Shown: positions 53,001-64,000 of the stretch, one piece after another
Layout: every line of letters begins with the position of its first letter
Numbering within the stretch: position 1 is the first letter of the stretch
Source: Cyanoderma ruficeps
Taxonomy: Eukaryota > Chordata > Aves > Passeriformes > Timaliidae
Direction of reading: 5' to 3'
Length of the DNA stretch: 64,000 bases
NCBI GenBank assembly: GCA_008694505.1
Contig: VZDJ01004378.1
Coordinates: 1-64,000, forward strand
The notes under the pieces: model-generated
What the model was told of the DNA's origin: nothing
What the model saw: the letters and a program-made list of their open reading frames with translations, nothing else
Databases searched by the model: none
Made by a program: the position numbers and the translations under genes

Positions 53001-55711
53001 TTTGAGATTTCCTTTACCCTCCTGATTTTATCAAAGATTCTTGAGAGGCTCCCAGGAATCCTCTGAGGAATCTGAAGGCATCACAGCTCCCAGGTAAGGA
53101 TAGGCACAGCAGCCTTAACATCTGTCAACCTTTGTAGCAGCCTCTAGTAGTATTTAAGAAGATCCCAGCTGTCCTTGATCACAAAGTGTATGAAGCTTTT
53201 GTTTCTTCTAACCCTTGATCAGGGAAAATCAGGCACCTTTAGCATAGCTAACAGGTTGTGATCCGTTTGTACGTCAATTTCGGAAAATAAGAAAATTAAA
53301 AATGTGGAGGATTAGCAGGGCTGCTCAGACTGGATTTTGCATCCGCACGAATGGCAGTGATGTACCACAGGGCAGCCTCTGGTAGTAGTTAGAACTGTCC
53401 CTGCAGTTTTGATGCCCTTGACCCAGATGTGGTTCAGGAAGAGGGAGCAGCTCTGCAACAAGACTGAAGTTGTGAGGGAATGCTGTCAAATGAAAGGGCT
53501 GAGCTGTGCTGATTGAGTCTGAAACCCAGAAGTGAATAAAAAGCAGTCAGTTATGGCAGTGGGAGCTTTCTTGCTGCAGAGAATGAAAGTCCCTGACTGT
53601 TTTCCTGACCTGTCATCTAGGAAGGTTTCCCACTCAGCAAAGAGAATTCAGAGAGAAAGGAAGATGATGATCCAAAAGCAAATAAGAAAGTGGTGAACAG
53701 GGGCTATGTGAACAGAAAGGTTATAAAAATTGACAAGGCAGGCCTGAAGTGTGATTGGCCCAAGCATATACATGTCAGTCGTAGATCAGGACCAAAAACA
53801 TCTTTGTTGATCAGTAATTCTTGTACCAGCCGTAATTAACTGAACATAATTATTTCAAACACTTACTGTGTGCACCTTTGTCACTTCAAGAATCTGTACA
53901 TAACTTAGCCTGTTTTCTCATGACAAAATGTCAGTATTTCCTCCATTTTTTTTAAGCTTACCTCACAATTCATGTCATGGGACTAGTTTATTTTGATTTT
54001 TAAGTCACTAATTCTTTGTAAAAATCACCCTTACTTCAATTGATAACTTTAAATAATTAGCTAGAAAGGTTGTTTTTCAGAGAGAAATCTGCAATCATTG
54101 GCAATGTGATGGAGTTAAAAACTGCCTAGCAGTTCGATCTGCTGACTTTCTTGGTACATCCAAAAGTAAACTCAAAATTTTGAATACACCAGGATTAAAT
54201 GTTTTCATGTAAAGTGTTGATCCTTTGATGAAGATCCATTCTTGATTTGATTGGTCTGGTTGGACAGTACAATGATATTAGATGGAATGCAGTTTTGACT
54301 TTTTCTTAGAGATTATTGCAGATGGCTATAAAAACAATAATAGTAATAATAGTAACAACAATCCAGTACTAAAACTTCCATTTTGCCCCTTCATGAAAAC
54401 CTGGACAAAACATTCATAGAGGGTGTATAGCCACAGTAGAAAGTAAAATATAATGCCAGATGTTTAGTCATCTACTAAAATCCCACCAGACTTGAATTGT
54501 TTGTTCATGTGTATTTTCAGTCTTCACTTGCTATCAAGAAATAGAAAATTGATATTTGATATCAAGCCAGGGGATAAAATTTCACCTTATCAAAGATGCA
54601 TTTATTCAATGTATACAGTACAACAGCTATTCAGTTTTTATTTAGCCAAATTTCAGAACACACTCTTATTCCAGAAAAAATGTTTAAAGGAGAAAGTTCA
54701 CAGTTAGCCATCCTCAGTATCTTCAAATTACTTCTCTGCTAATTTAAACACTAATTGCTATGGGACTACTGCTGATCACTGATGATTAAAAAATTTCACA
54801 TAAAAACCTTTTTCAACCTTTCACTTACTGGAAAGATCTTTGGAATTGTTCGGAAATTTTGTCTGGAGCTAAACTGACAAAGAAGTAGAGTTCCTTTTTA
54901 GGAAACAAAATTAGTTTCTGCAGCATAATTTCTTCATAATTATCTATAGTGAAAGATTCATACTTGAATTCTGACTCCCTCCTTTTACTAGTATAGAGTA
55001 TGTCAAAGTGATGGATCTGTCACGGTATGAATCCTGGGACAACAGGGAGAGCATTGCCTCCAAGAGGAGGAAAGAAGGAAACGTTAGAGTGTGTTCTAGT
55101 TCAGCAAACACAGTGACCAAAATGTCTGCCCTGGATACAGACACGTTGAAAGCTCCTCTTTCTCTTCTCTGATGTGGCCTTAATAACCATATATGCTCTG
55201 TTTAATCATCCTCCTCTGTTTCATCCCATTGTTTCACTTTAAGCAAATGGTGCAATCCAATGGCCAAGCTCCTCTACAGTAACAGTAATTTTTTACTAAG
55301 AGGCATTTTCAGTTTAGGAATCACCTTGAAGAAATCAAAGTTTTTTTTCTAAAAGAAAAGCTTTAAAAACTCTTCTGAGTTCTTTTGTGACTGTATACAG
55401 GCAAAAAATATGAATGTTGCTTCAGGTGATTGGAGGGTTTCCTTATTAAAACTTTATCTAATGTTGAATCTTTATTTTTCCACTTGTGTTTCAGGTAGAA
55501 AAATTTCAAGGTGGAAAATTTTCGGAAAGTCCATTAGTAACATGAACAGTAAAGGCTCAGTACACATCAGCATGAGAATGTGTTCTATTGCAAGCTCAAT
55601 GAATGCTCTCTTTTAGGATTTTCAGGTACCATGACAACACAATTTCAATATAGCAGGGATGAGCTTCCTTGGAACAATGACAAAAGTTGTAGTTTCATAT
55701 ACAGTTAAAAA
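50035..55711. other. Unique non-coding stretch
   Basis: AT-rich. A 14-bp direct repeat (GCACTCTTTCCTGT at 51587 and 51618) and a moderately GC-richer region at about 53030-53640 of unknown origin are the only features seen. Confidence 0.5.
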
Positions 55712-55892
55712 TTACTTCACTGTGAGGGGTGAGACATTCAAACAAGTTGCCCTGGAAGTGTTTGAGGTGAAGGGAGATGGGACCTTGAATGACATGAAAA
55801 ATATTGAAAAATGTCCCTGTGCATTGAGTTGAAGTAGACAAACATAGAAGGTTCTTTCCAACTCAAACCATTCTATTATTTTATGATTTTCT
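55712..55892 (+). mobile_element. CR1 LINE 3' end, strongly diverged
   Basis: ACTTCACTGTGAGGGGTGAG, CAAGTTGCCCTGGAAGTGTT, GGGACCTTGAATGAC, a decayed TGTCCCTG block, GGTTCTTTCCAACTCAAACC and ATTCTATTATTTTATGATTT follow the CR1 3' untranslated region in order, with small deletions. The end is a decayed version of the ATTCTATG tail repeat. Ancient, non-functional. Confidence 0.9.
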
Positions 55893-58260
55893 GTTGAATT
55901 ATTTCCACAGATACCAATAAAACTACATTTGGAATACGTGAAAATATAATTTTTAAAAATATTTCTAAATTTGAGCCTCATGAAATTTTGGCATGGTGTT
56001 AAAATAAGGCAGGAGTTTTGAGACAAATTGGCCCAGAAAATTGATAATAAACTATCTAAACATCATTATCTAACAATAGTTTTTCACATGGTCTTCTGTG
56101 ATAGTTTTCATGTACCAGATTTTGTTTTGGTCTCAATAAAAAAATCCTGAGGCAGTGAAGTGTTAACTTCAATCACTATTGAAGATTTTACTTCAGGAAT
56201 CTGAAAATGGATTGTTTGTAGAGTATATGTTAATATTTCAGGAGTCTTGCATAAATAAGAAATGTATTAATCAATTAATCATAACCCAAGGATTAATTAA
56301 AGGCAGTAAAATCAAATCACATTCTATAATAAATTAATCTTTCATTTTTTTCTTGAAGAGAAGAAAAAGTATGTACTTGAGAGAAAACTATATCATATAT
56401 TAAGAGAAGTTATGTGGCTTTTTTCCTATCCAGAAAATTTTCTCAGAACCCCTACAGAGACCTCTATGAAATTAGTGTAGGAGGACAAAGATGAGAAAAC
56501 CCAGATCAAGTTAAGAGTATGTTGCTTGGCCATCAGCTTTTTGTACTTTATATTTATCTGGCTTGAAAAGGTGTTCTCTTCATACAATATTCATAAAATT
56601 ATTAATATTTGATGGAGGGGGTGGAAGTGACAATTAAGGGAGCTGTCTATGTCTATATTTAACAGTAAGCTTATGCTAAACTTTGTGCTTGTCACTTCAT
56701 TTCTATATTAAAAACACAAACATAAAATTCATGGAATGAACAAAAATCCGAGGTATATCACTGAATTTTCTGAGGTTTACACCATCTAATTCATACGTGT
56801 GAACTGATCTCAGTTGAACTTATGTAATTTAAGATCACATCAGAGATGAGAAGAAATTCAAGAAGACATTTTGTGGCTGACTGGGATGTGTGAATGGAAT
56901 GGGGAGGGAGCAGTTTATGGATGTCAAGAAAAGGCAAACATTATAGTTCCCACCATAGTTAAATAGAAAATAACTATTTTAACTTTGGAATACCTTTTGT
57001 CAATGTGTTTCTACTCTCCCTTACTCAAACTAATCAGACTAAGATAGTTAAAAATCTACTAATGATTTTGACAACCCTGGCTTTGGAAAGTCCTGTTGAA
57101 GAGTGGATGTAATTGATCCTTCACAAAGACAATTGTGTTTTTTTCAAATCAGACCACTCAGGTGCTTCCAGATGGGCACCAGCATGTTGCACAATCAAAA
57201 TCACTACTCACATTCTCAAAATCATGGTTAGAGGTGCCTAGACCTCATTAAGAGCATGTTTATTATTCAGAAGCAGATACCTCATTGCAATAGGTAATGT
57301 GAGTCCAACAGGTTTTTTCAGTAGTGCAGACAACTCTCAGAAGCACTCTGCCCTTGGTGGTTACATCTTACAAAGTCATGGCAGATGCAAACTAGCAAAA
57401 TGAATTCGTGTCTGATGGGTTGTTTTTGCCACGACAGCTGTGCTTTGAAGGTGGGCAAGCCAAGGAAGTTAAGTTTGGCTCATGCAGAGTGTTTGGCTCT
57501 GAATCAGCTCTGTACCCATACATGTGAATGAGCCAAGCTAGTAGGAATATTTTGGCATTACCTTCTGGCTGTCACAGTGACCTTATATATCACTTCACGC
57601 ATTCTCCCTTTTGTATGTGTATAATCAGTTCCAATGGATCGACTAATGTTTTGGCATGAGTTTGTCTTGGCTCTGGCTTCAGAATTTCTGGCCTGTTTAT
57701 ACAAGTTCTATCCAGCATGCCTATAAAATTCATTAACATATATTTAAGAATAACTAATATACATTTTTATGTTCTAGAAAATGAGAAAAAGGATAAGGGA
57801 TATATCTGAAGAAAAGATGTTGAAAATAAGATTAGCAATGAAATTAACATAATAACATCAACTCTTTTCAATATATCAAAAAAGGTCAACATAACACTTA
57901 AAAATTTTCTAGTTGCTCAACTTAGATATTATGTGTGTGAAATGTACAGGGCTCTGTACACATGCATATGTTTATATGTAGGCTATATGTATGACTGTCA
58001 AACTATTATATAAGAATGAGGGGAAAAATCATTTTCAGTGAGTTATCATCAAGGAAAGATTGGAGCATGATAGTTTTCTTTGCCAGCGCTGAAGGAAGTT
58101 GTTTCAACGTGCTATCATAAATCTCTACTAGGAAATTGCAGGCTATAGTTTTAGAACATATTCTGTTACATAAACTATATATTTTCACAGAGTAGTGCCA
58201 TCCGTAACATTTCCTAATGTTAAATTAGTCTGGTGATTAACTTTTTGAATTTAGACGTAT
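55893..58260. other. Unique non-coding stretch
   Basis: AT-rich single-copy DNA with only chance-length frames. No repeat, RNA gene or exon signal recognised. Confidence 0.5.
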
Positions 58261-58265
58261 ATACA

Positions 58266-58463
58266 TGTTGTGGTTTAACTCCTGTTGGCAACTAACTACA
58301 ACACAGCTGCTTGCTCACCACCATCCCCTCTATGGTGAGATGGGGAAGAGAATGAGAAAGGTAAAAGCTGTGTGTTGAGACAAGAACAGTTTAATAATTG
58401 AAATGAAGAAGAAGAAGAAGAAGAAGAAGAAAGAAGAAAAAGAAGAAGAAGAAGAAGAAGAAG

Positions 58464-58495
<32 letters not shown>

Positions 58496-58913
58496 GAAGA
58501 AGAAGAAGAAGAAGAAGAAGAAGAGGAGGAGGAGTAATAAGGGAGACAAAAAAAAGAGAAAAAGAAATAACACCCAAGTTATGCACATTACAATTGTTCA
58601 TCACCTGATGACAATGTCCAGTCCATAAGCCAGCAATGATTGGTGGCCCCTCAGCCAAGTCTCCCAGTATAGACACTGGGCATCGTGTTCTATGGCATAG
58701 TGAAATATTCCTCTGGACATTTTGAATCAGCTGTCCTGGCCCTGCTGCCTCCCAGCTTCTTGTGCACCTGATCACTGGTTGATGATCAGCATTACTTAGT
58801 AATAACTAAACCATCAAAGTGTTGTCAACATTATTCTCATGCTAAATCCAAAATACAGCACTGTACCTGCTACTAGGAGTAAAATTACCTTTATCCCAGA
58901 AGAAACAAGGACA
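58266..58913 (-). mobile_element. Solo LTR, ERVL-type, with GAA expansion
   Basis: Bounded by the exact 5-bp direct repeat ATACA at 58261-58265 and 58914-58918. The plus strand starts TGTTGTGGTTTAACTCC and ends GAAACAAGGACA. Internal blocks (GCAACTAACTACAAC, GGGAAGAGAATGAGAAAGG, GAGACAAGAACAGTTTAATA, GTGTTGTCAACATTATTCTC, ACCTGCTACTAGGAG) follow the reverse complement of one of the commonest avian LTRs. Sense is minus: ATTAAA (plus-strand TTTAAT, 58390-58395) lies in the 3' part and a decayed TATA region (CAGTGTCTATACTGGG) lies mid-element. No retroviral genes remain. The 159-codon and 65-codon minus frames through it are artefacts of the triplet tract. Confidence 0.92.
58405..58534. repeat. 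(GAA)n / polypurine tract
   Basis: A 130-bp purine tract on the plus strand, broken by a single T at 58494 (89 and 40 purines on either side). It is mostly GAA units, with a short A-rich interruption near 58430-58440 and GGA units at the end. It lies inside the LTR where related copies carry AT-rich triplet-like repeats. Capable in principle of triplex (H-DNA) formation. Confidence 0.95.
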
Positions 58914-58918
58914 ATACA

Positions 58919-60573
58919 GTATTGATTAGCATAGAGTAGTAAATGGGTCCCAAGGTTTATCACAGTGCTATTATATGTACTGGTATAAACTGATAAATAT
59001 TCCTAATTATTTTTAAATCTCTGCAGAACTTCTGTTATCTGAGATTGATATTTTTGGACACAAGATTTGAATTGGCACAACAAAATAAAGACATAAATTC
59101 TTACAAACTGATGTTGCTGACATTAACTCTTTTCATTGCAGTAGCAGTTATTAACCACAGTGAAGAAATGAACTTCACTAGATTAAATACAACACATAAA
59201 TATATTAAAAAATCTTTATTCCAAATAATTGCATCTGAATAAGAACAAGTAACCCGTTATTCCTCAAAAATTTTATATTCATTACATTTGATATTTCACC
59301 TGAAGGCCTCACAGAAGAATATGATTAATTGAAAACTAAATAGGTAAACCCATGAAGAGCTATTATTCTATAAATTTCTTCTTCTATTAAATGATAGAAA
59401 TTATTTTTCTGTTGATGATGGGAAAATAATAGTAATAAAGAAAATATTCATAACCTTATTTGTGCTACTGTGCACTATGTCTTAACCGAGGCTTGGAGGA
59501 AACATCTCTTGAGTTCAAATTCTGTGTCCATTTAGTGCCTCTTCACTCTGCTGAATTGTGATGAGGATATACACGGCAGGGGTTATATTGAGGTCACCAA
59601 CTGATTTCATTTAGGATAATTCACTGTCAAATAGTGGCAACCTATACTGTGACCTTGAGATGGACTGAAACCAGTAAGCCAATGGCTAAGGAGAAAAATA
59701 AAATAAAGAACCTGTCCTTTCTCACTCTCTTGAGTGAAAAAGAATGGAAATAATTTAAACGAAAGTAAAAAATCTCACTTTTTGAATAACTTAGATTCCT
59801 GAGAATGAACTTTCATTGTTTCAACTGGGATAGCTTATCAGCAGCTTTGACTTGGGTTCATCTGGCTAGTCTACAGTTCAAGCAGAGGAAAGGACATCTC
59901 CATAGTGGAATTAAGACCTTAGACACCTAAGCCAGCTGCTGAAACTTAGAAAAGATGACTCAAAGTCCAAATTACTGTTCTATGTATTACTAAAAGAATG
60001 ATTAAAGAAACTATTTACAGAACTTATTTGAGTTTTATGACTTTCATTTGAGAAAACTTAAGTGTCTCATAATTTGAGATAAATATTCTATTAATTCTGT
60101 TCACTGAACATTTTTTCATTTTATACACTGAATATAGTTTGCTGTAAAAATGCATCAATTTTTTTTTTATACTTAAAGGGAAACAAAAGAAAATGGCTTC
60201 TTAGTTTTAAAATCTCCATTCACTGAATTTTCAATTTCTCATGGAAAAAAAAAATCCATTTAGAAACAGTGGAAGTGGGAAACTGTTTTGTTTTTTTTTT
60301 TTTTNGGAAACTGTTTTTTTTTTTTTTTTTCTGGAAATTCTATTCCTAAGTGTTACCAACTGGTGGACTTCTGGATCCAGGCAGGATTTTGCAGCCTGGG
60401 GATGGCCACAGTTATACCCTGGTAGATGTGGCTGATTATTATGTATTTATGCAAGTATTATGTGTATTTATGAAAGGGAAGGAAGCTGCTTGCTACTTAA
60501 CAAGGATATATTTGATGGTGAAAGCCTGAGCATGATGAAAATTATATGGCATAAGTGGTGGAGATTCTACAAG
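58919..60573. other. Unique non-coding stretch with assembly N
   Basis: AT-rich single-copy DNA. A T-tract region around the N at 60305 shows a duplicated GGAAACTGTTTT motif on both sides. Confidence 0.5.
60277..60331. repeat. T tracts with duplicated flank around N
   Basis: GGAAACTGTTTT occurs at 60278-60289 and again at 60306-60317 with the N at 60305 in between, each copy followed by a long T run. This looks like two overlapping contig ends that were not merged. Confidence 0.6.
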
Positions 60574-60851
60574 TGTTGGGTGGAAGGAAGATAATTTTCT
60601 TAATAATCACCTGTATGGTACTGTGTTTATTATTTGTGATTAAAATGGTGTTGATAACATGTTGCCCTGAATTTTTTTCTGCTTTCTGTCTTTGTGCAAA
60701 AGTTTCTCACGCAGCTTCATGTAAACAATGTCTATTTTCAGAATGTTTACATACTTCTCTGAGAGAAGTGTTGATTGATGGTGATGTCCACCATCCACGT
60801 TGAGAGGTGGCAACTTGAAGTTGCCAATCTCTTGACCTCTGTGCATATGTA

Positions 60852-60859
60852 TATAAATA
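60852..60859 (+). promoter_or_regulatory. LTR TATA box
   Basis: TATAAATA following CAGAGGTCAAGA-like sequence (read on the reverse strand), in the same context as in the related LTR on the minus strand at 9013-9020. Confidence 0.6.
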
Positions 60860-60873
60860 GAGTCATATTTTAA

Positions 60874-60879
60874 AATAAA
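60874..60879 (+). terminator. LTR poly(A) signal
   Basis: AATAAA 14 bases after the end of the TATA box, so probably upstream of or at the transcription start rather than well inside R. Confidence 0.5.
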
Positions 60880-62074
60880 GAGAGTTATTCCTTTGATCTG
60901 GTGCAGTGTGAGCCTCATCTTTCTGTTCCTGAAGTGAACAATCTCAGCCTTGCAATCACAATAACACACCAGCATGTTTGGTGTGATACCTGTTTCTCAT
61001 TACTCCCCTTCAGCTGGGAGATGGCCAACAGGCTGGGAGAGGACACAGCTGGGACAGCTTACCCCAGCTGACCAATGGGACACACATTTGTGATGTTGCA
61101 CTTAACATTTCCTCAGGGAAAGGAGAGCAAAGGAGGTGTAAGCAATTATTTTTTTAATGGAGTTTGTCTTCCCAAGCAACTATTTCACATGCTTTCCAGA
61201 AAGTGGCTAAACATCTGCCTGCTGACAGAAGGTAGCAAATAAAGGACCTATTTTGCTTTGCTTGCACACAGAGCTTTGTTTCACTCATTACATCGGCTTT
61301 AATTTGATCCCTGAATTTTTCTCTTTTGCCCTCTCTGGTCCTACTGGCAGGTGAATGAATAAATATCTTTGTAGGGCTTAGCTACTGGCCATTTTTCTCC
61401 AGCACCTTTCTACCTTAACTATTTTGGTCCTTAGGCTTGTGATTTAGGCTACAAGCTGAGACTGGCCTCAGAAAGTCTTCATAATGTGAAGATTTCACAT
61501 TTCTTTTAACCTAATCACCTAGGTTATTCTTTGTAGTCAATGAAGAGAGACAAGCACTGTGAAAAACGGATTTATCCTCTCATTAAATAGGTACATAACA
61601 CATAAGTAGAAAGAAATGTACTTTGAAGGTTTCTCTTTTTATTGACCATGGAGAGAATGTAATTGAAACCTAAATTGGAGTATGCTTGTAAAATGTAACC
61701 TCGAGGACATGAACCCAAGAGTGAGTGTATACTAAGGCTCTGTTCCTTCAAAAGATTTAGACTCCAGTTATCTTCATATCAGTGAAGTCAGGAAAGTATC
61801 TCAATACTTCCAAGGATTCAGGTTAAAGCCGTTTTTGTCTATTTCCATGGTCAATAGATAGTTATTTCACCAAAGGTTCATTTTTGCTGACAGCATACAA
61901 ATACATTCACATGGCTTGGTAAGACTGAACACTCTAAGAAGTTTTAAACATTTATTCACTTCTATATAGTATATGGGATTCTAAGCTTACAAAAATGTAG
62001 ATCTGAACTACATTAAGTGAATCTTTTTGCTTTCTTTAAACTTTCTTTGAAACAGACTTTGTCCTCCACACACA

Positions 62075-62103
62075 AAATAATAATAATAATAATAATAATA
62101 ATT
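62075..62103. repeat. (AAT)9 microsatellite
   Basis: About nine uninterrupted AAT units, shortly before the N at 62134. Confidence 0.85.
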
Positions 62104-63676
62104 TTCTAATCTGTGGATGATAACTGCAATTGGNCTACTTCGAGTTGTACCGTGGCATACACTGCAAAGCAAAATACCTAATGCAAAAAATGTTTAATGA
62201 ATTGAGCTGAAAGAGAATAAACTATACAGATGAACATCTCAAGATGGAACAAAAGGGTGTTGGAAACACAGTCAAAATTAAATAGTACCCAAAGTGGTTG
62301 GTAAAAAACAATTAAGAAAAATTCTCATCCTAAAAAATGAAGGATGAGAGAATTCCAAATCTAACTCTCCCTGAACTCAGCAGGAAAGCTTACTTTTCCT
62401 TTCACTGATGAGACAGAATTTTGTCAGCACACCAAAATCATTTGTGAATCCTGTAATTGTGAAAATTTTACATTGGTAAATTGATTTTTCTGCATGCAAT
62501 TTTTGTGATGATTAGAAACTAATGGGTAAAAGAAAAGATTTAACAGGCAAAAAAAATTAGGAAAGGATGTTTAAAAGGATGCAGCAAGCTTTTGAGATGT
62601 TTTAAATGCATTTGCACTAGTATACACAAAGAACTTCCCAAGTGCTTCCATGTAGGATTTCTGAAATTTCAAAACACTGGGTAAAGACAAATGTCAATTT
62701 CTTAGGTAAAAGAATAAATGGAAAATTATTGACCTTTCAGTTCTATTTCAATTTTTCATGTTAACCAAACTAATTCTAAGGTTGGGACCTTAAGAAAACA
62801 TGTAGAAAAATAATGGTCAACATCAGTTTTCTGTGAATATTTATGTCATAGCCATTTAATTTGTCCTTAAGATAAACAACAGTGAGGAAGAATAGTGAAG
62901 ATGCAGAAATCATATATGTAACTTAACCTAGGAAGAATTCATTTGCTCTGATGAGGAATTTTTCATTATATTCTCTTAATGTAAACATGGATATCTTCTG
63001 ATACATCCTGTGGACAGAAGAAAGAATTACTGCAGTCTTCATGCCCAACTACTAATCTTAGAATGAAACAGGAGAGATGGAACAGATACTAAGGGAAATT
63101 TTCTGATGGCAAAAGAGTTGAACATTGAAACAGGTTTGTGGCAGCTGCAGAACATCCAATGCTTGTTTTCAGGATTTTTGTTAGGAAGGAGGTATAGTGG
63201 TAAACTAAACAAGACCACAGATGGATAAGATTTCAAAGTTATGGTCTTGTGAGCTGCACTTTTCTGTCAGTTGCAGACAAATTGAACATGCTAATTTTAT
63301 TTATCTATATAAACAAATCTATTGTGTAGGACATTATGGCCCTGTGAAAATAACGTTAAAAAAATTTTACACAAGTGCCTTTATTAACTATGTCAGTAAT
63401 GTCTGTCCATCCATTTAATGTCATGAATAATGAATTCATAAATCATGTAAAGGAAAACTAAAAGGATGGAACCACTCTGCAGAATTTTAAATGACAGAAA
63501 TCTCAAAAACTACCCTACCACCAGAGATATTAGTAGAACTGGTATACATATTTTTCAAAGTGAAAAGGTAACAAACAATAATTTCAGTGGTGGCATAAAG
63601 TGATTCTTCAGCAATTCATCAGTCAAATCCCAAATCAATAATAAGTTACACTATAAGCCTGCTGCAGATTGGGCCA

Positions 63677-63699
63677 TTATTATTATAGTATAATAATAA
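63677..63699. repeat. 11-bp AT palindrome
   Basis: TTATTATTATA and TATAATAATAA are exact reverse complements around a single G, a potential cruciform in AT-rich DNA. Confidence 0.6.
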
Positions 63700-64000
63700 A
63701 TTAATAATATGTCCTAAAATTTAAAGCTAAGGAAATAAGTATTATCATAAATATCTATGAATGATCCATCACTACTTTTTTTTTTTTCTTCTTCTATTAC
63801 CAAATGTGGACTTGTGGAATTTAGAAAAGCAGACAAAAACTGCCTCAGAGGAGAAAGGCCACAGGTAATAGGAAAGTAATTCAGAGGCATAGGAGATGAA
63901 TAACTAAAAGCAATGATTTTTCTATATCTACATTAAACTATTTCCATAGTGGACAAAAATGTGCATTAATGTAGTGATACTTTTTTATCCAATAAACAAA

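Larger units (their letters stand above)
60660..60960 (+). mobile_element. Solo LTR, ERVK-type, nested insertion
   Basis: Bounded by the exact 6-bp repeat ATAACA at 60654-60659 and 60961-60966. Starts TGTTGCCCTGAATTT and ends TTGCAATCACA (TG...CA). TATA box at 60852-60859 and AATAAA at 60874-60879. Its first 200 or so bases align with the reverse complement of the LTR at 8852-9210. No internal genes. The duplicated ATAACA is itself part of the older LTR, which shows that this copy arrived later. Confidence 0.88.
60574..61405 (+). mobile_element. Older bird LTR, split by a younger LTR
   Basis: Two halves of one plus-sense LTR flank the insertion at 60660-60960. The left half (60574-60659) has GATAATTTTCTT, a GTATGGTACTGTGTTT block and GTGTTGATAACA. 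The right half (60967-61405) has GCTGGGAGAGGACACAGC, GGGACAGCTTACCCCAGC, TGACCAATGGGACA, CTAAACATCTGCCTGCTGA, TTTTGCTTTGCTTGCACAC, a decayed ATTAAA region and GGGCTTAGCTACTGGCC. These follow in order the avian LTR family also seen at 35.2 and 37.6 kb. The break falls in the GTTGATAACAC block of that family. Strongly diverged, non-coding. Confidence 0.75.
61406..64000. other. Unique non-coding stretch
   Basis: AT-rich. Contains an (AAT)n microsatellite at 62075-62103 with an N 30 bp downstream, an AT-rich palindrome at 63677-63699 and a T tract at about 63776-63787. No gene signal. Confidence 0.5.

Noticed and set aside
58296..58775. 159-codon minus-strand frame with long Leu and Ser runs
   Set aside because: The runs are the translation of the GAA/TTC tract inside a solo LTR. 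It is not a gene.

Overview
The window looks like ordinary non-coding nuclear DNA from a bird, most likely a songbird (passerine). The base composition is AT-rich, reading frames are short and random, and there is no dense gene packing. What can be identified with confidence is interspersed repeats of avian type: CR1 LINE 3' ends, one carrying the diagnostic 8-bp tail repeat, and several bird endogenous-retrovirus long terminal repeats (LTRs). Five single N characters (10037, 27129, 40350, 60305, 62134) look like placeholders in a draft assembly, four of them beside low-complexity sequence. I found no protein-coding gene that I can name, no tRNA or rRNA, no CRISPR array and nothing bacterial. 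The window is probably part of a gene desert or a large intron.

Layout. 1-7.7 kb is unique AT-rich DNA containing the best exon-like segment of the window (minus strand, 5108-5220, with a strong splice acceptor and a GTAAGT donor). At 7.7 kb there is an eroded LTR 5' fragment. At 8852-9210 there is a solo LTR on the minus strand with a perfect 6-bp target duplication. 15.3-15.8 kb holds a minus-strand LTR and 16.8-17.2 kb a doubtful one. 20762-21446 is a passerine LTR next to an unexplained GC-rich patch. 21.9-30.4 kb is unique. A CR1 lies at 30.45 kb. 35.2 and 37.6 kb hold two related LTRs in opposite orientation. 38.2-49.7 kb is unique with small microsatellites. CR1 3' ends lie at 49.7 and 55.7 kb. 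58266-58913 is a solo LTR with a perfect 5-bp duplication and a 130-bp GAA tract inside it. 60.57-61.4 kb is a nested pair: a young ERVK-type solo LTR inserted into an older LTR of another family. The rest is unique.

Nothing here forms a multi-gene system. The most informative structures are the nested LTR insertion, the pair of same-family solo LTRs about 51 kb apart in opposite orientation with a compact TATA/poly(A) arrangement, and the purine tract inside the 58-kb LTR. The candidate exon at 5.1 kb is the only hint of a host gene and remains unproven. Family assignments rest on my recognition of avian repeat consensus features, not on a database search.
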